NCBI GenBank assembly: GCA_905331475.1
Contig: CAJNYU010000419.1
Location: 1-64,000 of the forward strand
DNA length: 64,000 nucleotides
Origin: Rotaria socialis
Lineage: Eukaryota > Rotifera > Eurotatoria > Philodinida > Philodinidae
Direction: 5' to 3'
Both the position numbers and the translations under genes were made by a program. The notes under the pieces are model-generated. The model was not told the origin of the DNA and made no database searches. It worked only from the letters and a program-made list of their open reading frames with translations. Within the stretch, counting starts at the first letter, position 1, and each line of letters starts with the position of its first letter. Below, piece after piece: positions 53,911 through 64,000 of the stretch.

Positions 53911-54619
53911 CAGAGCTCTGCGTGGGATGTCCCATGGAACGGGATGGGACGAACATTTTTAGAAAATTTTAAGCAGACAAGAAAGAATCAAAATCTCTTT
54001 CGATATGATTCTATGATGTGCATACTATCTCTATCCATTAAAATTAAGATCGTTGTCTTAGATGATTTTTAAAAGCTTAGATTCGATCAGATCAGTGTGT
54101 CCAGCCGTTAACACGATAACTCTTGAAAGCCTCATCCGATTGTCATGAAATTTTGTACACATAATGATCTCATTAATATCTCAGTCGAGTTCGAAGATGA
54201 GAAGGCTCCGTCACGAAATGGCTGAGTTATCGCAAAGATTTTCAGCATNNNNNNNNNNCCCCCCCCCCCCCCCCCCCCCCACCGGGATCTTTTCAAAAAA
54301 GAAAATTTTTTTTCTTAGAATTATTCACAACATATATAAATCGACTCAGTTTTTGCAGTACACATAACAATCGGATGCGAATCCAATGTTTCCTCATTTA
54401 TTTAAAAATAGTATTGGTAAATTGAACAACATATACCGAAAATGTTTTAAAATAGAAGAATCAAATTTGAAAGCGGTCACTTACGTCAATAAATATAATT
54501 TTAATGGATCAAGATAGTAAACATATAATAGAATCACGTCGAAAGAGACTTCGATTCATTCTTGTCTGCTACAAATTTTCTAAAAGTGTTCGTCCCATCC
54601 CGTCACACGCAGAGCTCTG
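53911..54619. mobile_element. Non-autonomous hAT-like transposon with long terminal inverted repeats
   Basis: Both ends read CAGAGCTCTGCGTG inward. The inverted repeats then continue for roughly 140 bp with small differences: CGGGATGGGACGAACA, TTTTAGAAAATTT, GCAGACAAGAA, CTCTTTCGA and ATCCATTAAAATTA occur in the same order in both arms. Flanks are ATATGGAT at 53903-53910 and again at 54620-54627, a perfect 8-bp target duplication, and ends starting CAGAG fit the hAT superfamily. The 709-bp unit has no transposase; its centre holds an N gap and a C run. The intact duplication suggests a fairly recent insertion, while differences between arms suggest divergence since. Confidence 0.82.
54249..54280. 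other. Assembly gap: 10 N followed by 22 C
   Basis: Ten undetermined bases run straight into an uninterrupted run of 22 C in otherwise AT-rich DNA, inside the hAT-like element. The C run is likely a sequencing artefact or a poorly resolved homopolymer. Confidence 0.85.
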
Positions 54620-54627
54620 ATATGGAT

Positions 54628-55472
54628 CTTTTAATTCTTAAATCTTGTACTAATTTATACGATTCAAAAACAAAAGAAGTTTGAATATAAGTTAATTTGT
54701 CATGCGTGCGGGTTAACAAAAAAATGATTTCTCGATAATGTCGCACAGCCAGATAAACATTAGAAAAATTGTTCTATTTTTGACATTCTTCTCATTGAGA
54801 CATGCAAACCAGTGTAAACCTCTGTTCTTTACTGTAACATGCACGAGTGCCTCTTCTGAGATTTTTGACGAATGAAAACATTTGCCATTCTGCCACTTGC
54901 GATGCCAGAAACGTACACCCCATTTATTATAATTTATAAAATGAGTGCAAGAATAATTTTCTTTTTACATACTCTAGGCCTAGAAGAAAGAGAAAAAAGA
55001 ACACTAGTTAGTCATAACTCTTTCTTTCTCTATTTCTTTTTTATGACTGAACTTTCAACGACTACCGAAGGTATAATTATTCTCATACCGTGTACGTACT
55101 AGTGCGACGGTTTCTCCGAATACACGTAATGTAAACGATTTATGAGTGTCAGCATAATAATCAGATTTTTATTGCTTCACATTCCGGTTGCATTTTTTTC
55201 TATTTGTTCTAAAACATTTACGTTATACGCACTCTATAAATAGCAGAAAATAGTACAATAAATTAATATAGAAACAGTAAACAGTTCTTATCTTTCTTTC
55301 TTTTTTTCAGGCACCTGTGATTCAACTTTTCTTTTCATTATAGATAGCCGACTGTGATCGTGATTTTGAACTGCAGAAAAAAAGGAATCAGTATAGGTGC
55401 AGCAGGCATTAAAAGAAAATCAAAGTTTGCTTTCATTTACAAAAGAAAGGTTAACATTTCACGCGCTATACA
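54628..55472. promoter_or_regulatory. Upstream region of the eight-cysteine peptide gene
   Basis: AT-rich, no gene supported. A TATA-like CTCTATAAATAG at 55231-55242 lies about 230 bp before the start codon. A TTTCTTTCTTTTTTTCAG acceptor-like site ends near 55310, so a 5'-UTR intron or trans-splice site is possible. Confidence 0.4.
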
Positions 55473-55887
55473 ATGCATCGACTGTTCTTTTTGAATGTAA
55501 TATTCTCTGTACTGTGTATTAATATTTTACTCCAGAAAACCGATGCCGCTAAACTGCGAACTTATAGTAACTTTTGAATATTTTATTTATTAACAAAACA
55601 AAAATGCGCTTATTTTTCATCTAGCTACTGGTATTACAGATATCGTACGAACAGCTTTTAAACGTGGTGTAAATCGTTTTATAAATCGTCAAACATCGTA
55701 CGATTCCGATGTATTTCATTATACTCTATTGCAGCAAAAGCGCGGTTCCGACGGACTTTTCGCAGGTGAAGCCTGTCGACTATCGCCAACAATATGTTCG
55801 CATGACGAACAATGTTGTACAGGCCGATGTTTATGTCGTCGATGGACAACAACAGGTGAACAACGATGCATAAGAAAATGTTTCTAA
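55473..55887 (+). CDS. Secreted eight-cysteine peptide precursor, 2 exons
   Basis: Exons 55473-55566 and 55625-55887, joined GT-AG in phase 1, 118 residues. Residues 1-25 are a clear signal peptide (LFFLNVIFSVLCINILL core, TDA|AK cleavage). Then comes a basic spacer with dibasic sites KR at 44-45 and 70-71, and a C-terminal domain with eight cysteines at 82, 89, 95, 96, 100, 102, 113 and 117: C-x6-C-x5-CC-x3-C-x-C-x10-C-x3-C. The CC followed by C-x-C resembles inhibitor-cystine-knot peptides. Cleavage at KR71 would release a 47-residue peptide starting GSDGLFAGEAC. The layout of signal, pro-region, dibasic site and knotted peptide suits a neuropeptide, hormone or defence peptide. I do not recognise the family. 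The next gene follows by 96 bp. Confidence 0.72.
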
Positions 55888-55983
55888 ATCAAAAAAAAAA
55901 GAATTTTTTTCACGATCACTATGGCAGCATACTTCAAATAATTTCTAAGATCGTTTGTTATTTTAACTCTTTCTCTATTCAAA

Positions 55984-56619
55984 ATGTCTAAAGGACCTGA
56001 TTCATTGTATATACCTTACTGCACAAAAAATCTTTATTCTCATTTCAAACTTAACTCGACTCCAGATGAATTACATCGGCTAAAACAATATTTGTTCTAT
56101 CAAAAAAAACTTGCCGTTTATTTAATTAAACAACACCGTTCAGTAATATCGGAATTTAATCGTCAAGGTTTTCGATTTTGTCACAAATTATGTATAGATA
56201 AAAAAACATTTGATATTTATGGATTTTCACCATTACGTTCAAACCCAAATTTATTTCTAATCAATGAAAAGCAATTCAATCGAATATTAAATTCATTGGA
56301 TATCGAACAGAATCATTTGCATCTTATCAAACAAAATGAAACACATTCAATCGTGAAATCTGATCCATCGTTTAGTTCAATCGATAACAGTGATTCACAA
56401 TTGAAAACACTTGATAAAAATCCGCTCAAATTAAATCGATGTTCTTCATTAATTGCCAGCGGACATGGAATATCAAAGGCAATAACTTCATTGATGAATA
56501 ACGATACAAAACAATCGAACTTGGATTTAATTTATCAAGATGTTAGTCTCTCAAAAAAATGTGAAAAATTTTTCAATAGATCTTTGTTTCACCGTACGCA
56601 CCCTAACGACTGCAGATAA
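55984..56619 (+). CDS. Orphan protein, 211 aa
   Basis: Intronless 211-codon frame. No recognised family, signal peptide or membrane segment. The first 105 residues look folded: a helical, basic region around DELHRLKQYLFYQKKLAVYL, then RFCHKLCIDKKTFDIYGFSP. The second half is Ser/Asn/Lys-rich and probably disordered, ending HPNDCR. Codon usage matches the conserved genes. It begins only 96 bp after the eight-cysteine peptide gene on the same strand, with an acceptor-like ATTTCTAAG at 55941-55949 in the gap, so the two may be co-transcribed. Confidence 0.68.
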   Translation: MSKGPDSLYIPYCTKNLYSHFKLNSTPDELHRLKQYLFYQKKLAVYLIKQHRSVISEFNRQGFRFCHKLCIDKKTFDIYGFSPLRSNPNLFLINEKQFNRILNSLDIEQNHLHLIKQNETHSIVKSDPSFSSIDNSDSQLKTLDKNPLKLNRCSSLIASGHGISKAITSLMNNDTKQSNLDLIYQDVSLSKKCEKFFNRSLFHRTHPNDCR

Positions 56620-58486
56620 AAAAAAATATCTCATCAGTAATCGTAATGAAAATATTGCCAACTATCCTTTTTTTCTTTTTTTTTATAATAATTTTCATGA
56701 AGGTTTATTTGTAGAAACGAAGCTTTTTTAAATATTCTTAGTATAATATAACATAAAATTCAAGTGTTTTGTTACAATGAATGTTTCAATTGCTATATAA
56801 GACGATCGTGCGAAAGAAAATTTTAATAGTTCAAATTTCTATTCTCTTTTTGATTTGACCTACTTTCTGCGCGCCTCTGAAAAATTAATATGAAATAAAC
56901 GTCATCGAATCATTTCGAAGTCGAGCTAGGCAATTTATGAGAAAAATAAAGAGTCTACTCCGCAAGAAATTTGTAATAAAAACTTTTATGCCCAGGAACA
57001 TAAAAAGTATTGATGTCTATTTAAATCACTTAGAGTGTAACTTCCGTTTTTTTCCCTCTAATGCCCGCCTGGACGTATGTATAGTCTGACTGGTTATCTT
57101 CGTCATTCAAATAATTAATGATACGTAAATCTTTAGTATTGACAGCCAATATAAATTGTTGTTCTAAAGATGTGCGCATCGCGTTGAATAACAAATTAAT
57201 CTATTTGGCCTCAAGAGATAAAGTGTTCAATTTGAATGACAATAGATAATGAAAAATTACAAATCGAATGCCTCTCATTGACAAGCACCTATTCTGTTTA
57301 ATCTTCTTCTCTAAAAAAACGCCTATTGATTTTTGCTGACATCAAAAACACAAAGAAAAGCATGTGGGCAATCAATCGAATCATTCGTTATTGTTCATAC
57401 ATACATTAACTTTCTTAGAAAAATAGCAATGAAATTTTTCCTATTCATTAATTCATTTTGTATAAAATATTAAACTTTTCTCTTTTTTGTTTCTTGTTGC
57501 TGTGCGTTCAATTGCTTTGGACTATTTAGACAATGATCAATAGCCATTGAAATAGTCCCAAAACAGATGATGCCCAAGAGTTCTCCTCCTCACTTTCAAT
57601 CATTCAACTGTCAACAGGTCTACTGACAATTCATTATTCACCTCCATTTTTTCCCTCTTTCTATTGTCGTTTAATCAATCTTATTTCATTTCTCTTTTTT
57701 TAATTACTTTTCTATATAGTTCATTTCACAATTCATCGATTTACTATATGTATAGTCTTTTTTACATGTCCGTCATCATCATCAACTTAAATTACATCGA
57801 TTTTGCTACTAATATACATGTTTTCTAGGAGTGTGAAATCATTCATTGGCGCAATGAACATATATACACATGCAGAGACACAACAAGGAGAAGAAAAAAA
57901 AGTAGTCGAATTTTTTTGTGTTGTCCATTCCCGGTGCCATATGTACACATGCTCATGATCACGACGCGAACGAGAGATTAAACATAGACATTCATACAGA
58001 CAAGCGTTTTTTTTTATGTTGCTCCCTTCAATGCCTGCAAGCTGTCTTACATTAGTCTATCATTTATAAGCTTTTTATAAATAGATGGATGGAAACGTTC
58101 AATGTGTATTAGCCGTCTAAACGTATGTAGACTTGTGTTTGTTGTTTTTTCGTCATTACGAGATGGAAAAAGGTCAGTTGCCCGACGAACCATGGAAATT
58201 AAACAATAATAATATCCTTTTCATTGTATTGTCGATTGTTCTGTTCTTTAACAATCGATTTTGTCAGACTATAGCTTAGCGTACGAATAGTATATGGTTA
58301 AATTCAAGTGGAGAGAATTGCTCGTATGATTGTTTGAATGTTGTGTGTGCATGCATGCATGCGTTCATAGTATGTATATAGAATACATAGACAAAAATCG
58401 ATTGAATGAACATTGTTATTATTATCAGCTTTCGGCGATGTAAGAAATACTTTCTTTATTTATCGTTTATTTTATTTCAGAAAGAA
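56620..58486. other. Intergenic; upstream of a membrane protein gene
   Basis: No gene supported. Pyrimidine- and AT-rich runs; a (GCAT)n palindrome at about 58350-58362 next to a TATGTATATAGAATACATA hairpin-like sequence (58370-58388). A strong acceptor TTTATTTCAG ends at 58480, six bases before the next start codon. Confidence 0.45.
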
Positions 58487-59464
58487 ATGATTTACATACA
58501 CATATATGTCCTTGTTATGGGACTGAGCCTAACTCAAGCATCGACTAAGATCGTTTATTTGGAAAATTGTACATATTCCATAGATCTCTATAAACAATAT
58601 TTAAATCTAATTGGCTCATCCAATGATTCTCGTACATTACATATTCAAGCTGTGTATTCTTTATCGTCAAATAAATCGTCGATACCTGGTCATATTAACA
58701 ATTATTCGTCGCATTCAGTAGCTGTAATACCATTTTTTGTGCAATGCCAATCATCGAAAAATATCTCCGCGCAAACCTATCTTCCGTTTACACAATGTTC
58801 ATCAACAGTAACAAATTTTTATCTCAAGAAAAATTTCGAATCAACAAGAACAAATCTAAATTTACGAACAATACTGTCGATGAATAATGTTCCAGTAATT
58901 TACATGGGCGAATATCATCTTATATTATCCAATTGTTCATTTAAACTTCATTCAACAATTTATAAATTAAAACCAAATGAAATCTTTTCATTTCGTATTG
59001 AGTATGAAAGTTCAACATTATCCGATTGTTCTTCGTGTAATCGACGCACATCGATTTGTTATGAAAAAACATGTCAATGTCGATCGGGCACCAAACCTGT
59101 AAGACTTCAACAAGATAAACAATATTGTATTGATATAACAAAAAATTGTACAATCGATTCTCAACGTTGTTTATATTCGAAAGCATTAGCTGTTAATCAT
59201 TTCAATGAATTACTATGCATATTGATTGTATTAATAAGTTTTGTTTTTATTGTCCTTTTATCGTTGACATGGTATTTATTTCGCAATCCAAAACGTAGTG
59301 AAAAAGATGCCTATTCGAATCAATCGATTTTTATTATTGACAAAGATGAATACACGCCATCAACATTGTCGTCAATGGATTCAAGAAAATTGAAAATTGA
59401 AAATGAATATCCGAAAATAATCGGAGAAACAAATGATGGTGAAATTCTTTTTATTTTAGCTTAA
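58487..59464 (+). CDS. Single-pass membrane protein with cysteine-rich stalk, 325 aa
   Basis: I start at the ATG at 58487, just after the acceptor at 58480, because it gives a good signal peptide (IHIYVLVMGLSLTQAS, residues 4-19); an upstream in-frame ATG at 58406 would bury it. The extracellular part (20-240) has many N-glycosylation sites (N-x-S/T). At 181-228 is a cysteine-rich, EGF-like stretch with eight cysteines: C181, C184, C191, C196, C198, C214, C221, C228. One transmembrane helix spans about 243-265, followed by basic FRNPKR and a 60-residue cytoplasmic tail rich in Ser, Tyr and acidic residues. A type I receptor or adhesion molecule is the natural reading; the family is not recognised. 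Confidence 0.75.
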   Translation: MIYIHIYVLVMGLSLTQASTKIVYLENCTYSIDLYKQYLNLIGSSNDSRTLHIQAVYSLSSNKSSIPGHINNYSSHSVAVIPFFVQCQSSKNISAQTYLPFTQCSSTVTNFYLKKNFESTRTNLNLRTILSMNNVPVIYMGEYHLILSNCSFKLHSTIYKLKPNEIFSFRIEYESSTLSDCSSCNRRTSICYEKTCQCRSGTKPVRLQQDKQYCIDITKNCTIDSQRCLYSKALAVNHFNELLCILIVLISFVFIVLLSLTWYLFRNPKRSEKDAYSNQSIFIIDKDEYTPSTLSSMDSRKLKIENEYPKIIGETNDGEILFILA

Positions 59465-59965
59465 AGCTTTTTGTTCTGTTTTAAATACTTACTAGTCATT
59501 CATTTAATTATTAATAAATATCAAGTTTTTTTTCTCTTTTACTATTATTGTTGAAGAATAACATTTTCAGTGCGAAGACAAAATATCTGTTGATGTTTTC
59601 AAAAGCAATATTGTGGTGGTCGTACGAACTACGAAGAAGAAAGTAAATGATTTGATTCTATTTAATAGTAGCGTCCTCTAGTGCTCTGAATACGATTTCA
59701 TTTCATATTTGGGATGCGAGTTTCTTTCAAGGTGAGTTTATTGCTTTCCTATTGGCCAATTAATTTAGCCAATAAAGATTTACATTTAAATACCAGCTGA
59801 TCCTGTTTCATTTATTTGACGGTGTTATTTATCTATACATTTATTTATGTTAATATACTAGATTTCAACAATGAATAGTGCGGGTTAGAAGAACCAATGC
59901 ATTAATGATGATTTAAAAGAAAACGTTTTTTTAAATATATTTTAGCTCTTAGTTTAGCCGCGTCC
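59465..59965. promoter_or_regulatory. ATG4 upstream gap
   Basis: Five hundred bases between head-to-tail genes. An acceptor TATATTTTAG ends at 59945, 20 bases before the ATG4 start chosen, with the frame open back to it, so an upstream coding exon cannot be excluded. AATAAATATC at 59513-59522 could polyadenylate the membrane protein mRNA. Confidence 0.45.
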
Positions 59966-62099
59966 ATGTTCGAAGGAAACAATTCTGATATGGATAATTT
60001 ACCTGATACAGAAACTATTCTTCATATCCTTGGAATTGAGTACAAAACTCCTAATGGTAAATAATAAAAACAATGTTTTTTTCTTATTATTATTCATGCA
60101 TTAAAATAGATTCATACGCAATACTTGATGATATCGCTAGTAAATTTTGGTTTACATATCGAACTGGATTTGCACCGATTGGTGAGTTCAATTCTAACAA
60201 AAATATTTATTCAAACATCTATCATTTTACACTCAGGTGGTCCATCAGGTCCAACTAAAGATACGGGATGGGGTTGTATGATGCGCTGTGGTCAAATGAT
60301 GTTAGCTGAAGGTTATGTAAGATTTTTTCTACCAGCAGGAAGATGTATGTCAAACTAAAAACTAACGTATCTCAAGTTATTAATTCATTTCATTGTAATA
60401 GATTTTCGATGGCGTCCACCTGTGGTTGATGCAAGCTATTGGGATATACTGAATATGTTTATTGATAAACGTCATTCATCATATTCCATTCAGCAAATAG
60501 GTTTGTAGAAATAAGCAATGATTGAAATGAATTCGTTTCAAAATCAATAATATTATTTATTCTAGTACAAATGGGCAATTCTGAAGGTAAAGAAATCGGA
60601 CAATGGTTCGGTCCCAACACCATTGCTCAAGTGCTTAGGTAAAGATTCGCAAGCAATGACTGATAAATTAATTATGCATTTGCAGGCGTATTGCTTCTAA
60701 TGAATTCGAAAGACCAATTAATGTACATGTTGCAATGGATAATACACTTGTACTTGATGAAATACGTTAGTTTTATTTTAGAACAAATTCATAAGAGATT
60801 ATTATTATAATGTTTTTTTTTCAGGTAAACTATTCCAAACTCATTCAAAAGCTCGTAAAACAACAAAAAATTCGAATGATAAACCAGCAGGCTGGAAACC
60901 ATTAATCATAATTATTCCATTACGATTAGGTTTGACGAGTGTTAATACGGAGTATATTGATCAACTGAAGGTATTGAACTCAGCGGGATAGAAATCGTAA
61001 TTGTGAAGATAGCAATGCATGTTCCTTTATTCAACAGCTTTTTGCCATAGATTGCAAAACAGTATTAGTTGATATCAAGAGAGAAAATAAATCCTCAACC
61101 GTATGTTTTTCTGTCATCCTTGGGCATTCTTGCAAACGGCATATGAATAGAGAGTATATTCGCTTTTTCATCATAAGAATTGATCTCAAGAACATATGAA
61201 GACGATTAAAAGAACAAGTACGAGAAAAGCAAATTAATAAAATATTACGAATAGTAGAGTATGTGTTAGTTAAATATGAGATTTTTGGGTGATTAGGTTA
61301 ATATATTCTCTCATTGGGTCTAAAACCCTCTATCTACATAATTGGATATTCTATGGTTTTATACGTATTATTGATTAGAATATAAAGCAAGCGACATGAC
61401 CTCTAAAAACAAATCTAGGCGTCGGCCAGATTAACTTCAATGAACTCTTAACAACCAGCTAAAAGGCAATTTAATGCATATGTTGTTTTCTTCTTTAAGC
61501 TTTGCTTTCGATTGCCCCAAACACTTGGTTGTATAGGTGGTAAACCAAGCCATGCGCATTATTTCATCGGCTATTCAGGTAGTGAAAAAGAACTTTTTAA
61601 AATTTTTATCTGTATTTTAAAATTTAGAAACTGATGAACTTCTTTATCTTGATCCACATGTAACACAGCCACATGTTGATACAACTTCAACTGCTGATGA
61701 TATGTCTTACCATTGTGGTCGAATTAATAGAATGAAATTTTCCGGTCTTGACCCATCCCTTGCTTTGGTAATATTATTTTTGTGCAATTTACACTATTTT
61801 AACTGTGTTGTTTCATAGGGGTTTGCGTGTAAAACCGAAGCTGAATTTGAGGATTTAATAACAAAATTAAAAAAAGTAAGGAGAAAAAATGAATATTTTG
61901 TTTTTAAGTTATCTCTATTTAGAATCTTCCGTCAAAGCCCATGTTTGAAATCTGTCAATCCAATCCTTTTGATATGCGTGGTCAAGAAGTAGCGCACCAT
62001 GGCGGTAAGGATATTACAATAAGAAAAATAAAATCTTTGTATTTTTTTTTTCTTCTAGTTCTAACATTGGATTCTGACGATGATTTTGAAGTTGTATAA
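59966..62099 (+). CDS. ATG4: ATG4 cysteine protease (autophagy), 12 exons
   Basis: Exons 59966-60056, 60110-60181, 60237-60344, 60402-60500, 60566-60638, 60686-60765, 60825-60970, 61500-61578, 61628-61767, 61819-61875, 61923-62004, 62059-62099; all GT-AG, in frame, 355 residues (human ATG4B 393). ATG4 trims the C-terminus of ATG8/LC3 to expose glycine and removes lipid from ATG8-PE. Visible: SKFWFTYRTGF, catalytic C68 in DTGWGCMMRCGQM, IGQWFGPNTIAQVL, IPLRLGL, GGKPSHAHYFIGY, catalytic D258 and H260 in YLDPHVTQP, and GFACKTEAEFEDL. The C-terminus DDDFEVV resembles the LC3-interacting motif EDFEIL of ATG4B. Closest to ATG4A/B. Intron 7 (529 bp) contains a possible in-frame cassette exon at about 61037-61099. 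Confidence 0.94.
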
Positions 62100-64000
62100 T
62101 TTCGCATTTCTATATTGCATACATACATATGTGTTTCATTGTACAAATGAAAATCGCTTCAATACATATACATGTGTATTATAAAGCATTTTCCCTTTTT
62201 TTAAATAAAGATATTTTTTTCACATCATAAATTACTTATAATCAGGGTGTGGGCGTGCAGTAAACGGATGCGGCAGAAATAGTGGTCACTTCGCATTTCG
62301 TTAATATCCCAATTAAATTTAAGTCAGTTTTGAGAAAGAAACTCGTGTAATGGAAACTGAGTCTAGCCTACCTATAACTTTGCTTTTCAAGCTGAAGATT
62401 TTTCTAACATTGCCAGTGTTCAAACATATCAACCAGAGATTTGCACTGTTGTTTGCATTGATTAGTAAAATACACACAATTCTGAAAGGTTTGTATATCG
62501 CATTCACGGTTGGTAGAAATTAAAGAATTAGCATAAATGTGATCAGCTGAGTCGTCCTTTTTCTCATAGAAAACCATTGAAGCAGAAATAAAATAGCAGG
62601 TGTACGTCATATGCAGTAGCGGACAAAAGTTTTCCTCCACTAAGATCTCTGCACTTACACATACTGGAGACCTCAAAACCTTATGCATACATACTCCACC
62701 AAGAATGTAGATCAGAGACACTAGCACTATGACGTATGGTAATGGATAGTAGCCATTTATCCTTTGAATTTCATATCTTTGAAAAAGAAAGGCATTGTGG
62801 ATCAGCCGACTCTGTATTGTTTAATGGTCCATTCTGGCTATCTATGCTGTTAATTTCATTCATGCTCATCAACCCTTTCTGAGCTGTGATCATTTTACTA
62901 TGACCATTGATGTGAAGAAAAATTATCGAGTTGAAATTTTGATAGAAGCTTTGCCTTTAATTGAGCATTATTACTTACAAGCTTCATAAAAGAATATTCT
63001 ACTAAATGAAAATGACATACGAATAATCATTCATTTGGAACCGATGACCCAGAGACATGCAGAAATAGCAGTCTTCTAACAAATGATCTGATCTTTCGAG
63101 CAAAGAAAGAGCATATACTGACTCACAATTGTATGTTACGATGAAAAGAATTAGCTATGTGTTTGATTAGCAGTAGCGAAAAATTAATTAGACAGCTTGT
63201 TCTGTACTGTTTCCGAAACTGTGGTATCGTATATTTTGGATGAAAAAAATTGAAAGCCATCAAGTACTTCATGGAACTTGAGTTGTATATACAATCCATA
63301 TACTCGTTTGCATTGATTCATAGAACTCTAGAGCTATCTATAATTTACATGAACTTCGATAAAGTTAAGAGATGGATTCGAACACGAGAACAAAATACTA
63401 AAAGACATGTACACAAACCGTTCAACTAAAATAGTCAAATAATATCTCTATTTATTGTCTCGTTATTCTGACTCTCGCATAAAATTTTTATTGAAATAGA
63501 TTTTCGATTTCTCATATTGATAAATTAAAAATGATCACTTCCTTGATACTTAAATCCAATTATTGTTGTCATATTCCCCTTGATTTACTTTATTTTTACA
63601 TTCTTTGAAATTTAAATTTGAGTACACCCTAGTCAATTCTCCCTCGAAGAATCCCCAGGGAGTCCCTAGGGATTTCGTTATTGTGCGGGGAGTCGTCGGA
63701 GGAGAGTGGATTAGGGACACCTCATTGAAACAAATTTAATCGGATCTAAATTGGATTTAATATTTAAAAACATTGAATGCATCAAATATGAATTGAGAAG
63801 AATTAAACTTAAAAATGTTTGCGTTTTGTTTTCTGATTTATTGAATTTTTGTGACTATGAATTCAGCATCCTTCAACTCAATAACATTGATAAGTGAAAG
63901 AAAGTTGCTTCTGTCATCAAAGCCCAGTTACATCAATATCATACGAACCAAAATCATATTTTAGTCGCTTCATAGGTAGTATCATTGGTCAGTATCGGGT
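62100..64000. other. Right-edge region without a firm gene
   Basis: AATAAAG at 62205-62211 could end ATG4 transcripts. On the minus strand, 62821-62404 stays open for about 139 codons without an ATG near its start; it has a hydrophobic segment (YVIVLVSLIYILGGV) and nine cysteines after it, so it may be an exon or relic of a membrane or secreted protein. On the plus strand 62824-62989 is also open with protein-like codons, so strand is ambiguous. Downstream of 63000 nothing is supported except a small fold-back at about 63625-63720. Confidence 0.4.
63625..63720. repeat. Small GC-rich fold-back element
   Basis: The outer arms CCCTAGTCAATTCTCC and, from the other strand, CCCTAATCCACTCTCC pair imperfectly. 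Nested inside, 63650-63674 is a 25-bp near-perfect palindrome AATCCC-c-AGGGA...TCCCT-a-GGGATT. The GC-rich 96-bp unit stands out from AT-rich flanks and looks like a tiny fold-back transposable element or another cruciform-forming site. Confidence 0.45.

Overview
This looks like a nuclear genome segment from a bdelloid rotifer or a close relative. It is AT-rich and gene-dense. Most introns are 46-65 bp with GT-AG ends. It carries an intronless gene joining an arginine-type ADP-ribosyltransferase domain to kinesin-light-chain-like TPR repeats, an architecture common in bdelloids. Several genes have a strong 3' splice acceptor 0-22 bp before the start codon, as expected where spliced-leader trans-splicing is used. 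Species cannot be fixed from sequence alone. Three runs or single positions of N, and one unmerged 39-40 bp duplication beside a single N, show this is a draft assembly.

Left third (1-19,400): sparse. It holds one serine-rich orphan gene (2716-3447, +), a small secreted cysteine-rich protein (4728-4952, -), a probable solo LTR with a 5-bp target duplication (12430-13001), the ART-TPR gene (13095-15611, -), a block of dispersed GTAACTGCG-like motifs (17165-17830), and an N-terminally short NTF2-like fragment (17841-18113, +). The rest is AT-rich DNA with no gene I can support.

Middle (19,487-51,687): seven conserved multi-exon genes. I assembled them by hand from splice sites, and all junctions keep frame. 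On the minus strand is ARMC8 (CTLH/GID ubiquitin ligase). On the plus strand are LARP4, an ERK1/2 MAP kinase, the DEAD-box helicase DDX27, an unusually large IAP with seven BIR or BIR-like modules plus a RING, and HADH. Rapsyn (RAPSN) lies on the minus strand, tail to tail with HADH. ERK, DDX27, IAP and HADH run head to tail with short gaps. HADH starts 143 bp after the IAP stop, directly on a TTTTCAG acceptor, so IAP-HADH is an operon-like pair.

Right third (51,688-64,000): a non-autonomous hAT-like element with long terminal inverted repeats and an 8-bp target duplication (53911-54619), a previously hidden two-exon gene for a secreted eight-cysteine peptide precursor with dibasic cleavage sites (55473-55887, +), an orphan gene 96 bp after it, a single-pass membrane protein with a cysteine-rich stalk, and the autophagy protease ATG4. 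The last 1.9 kb has no firm gene.

Functionally the set covers ubiquitin ligation (ARMC8, IAP RING, rapsyn RING), RNA handling (LARP4, DDX27), MAPK signalling, fatty-acid oxidation, autophagy and two or three small secreted proteins. Nothing suggests a shared pathway; the grouping is typical of a compact metazoan genome.
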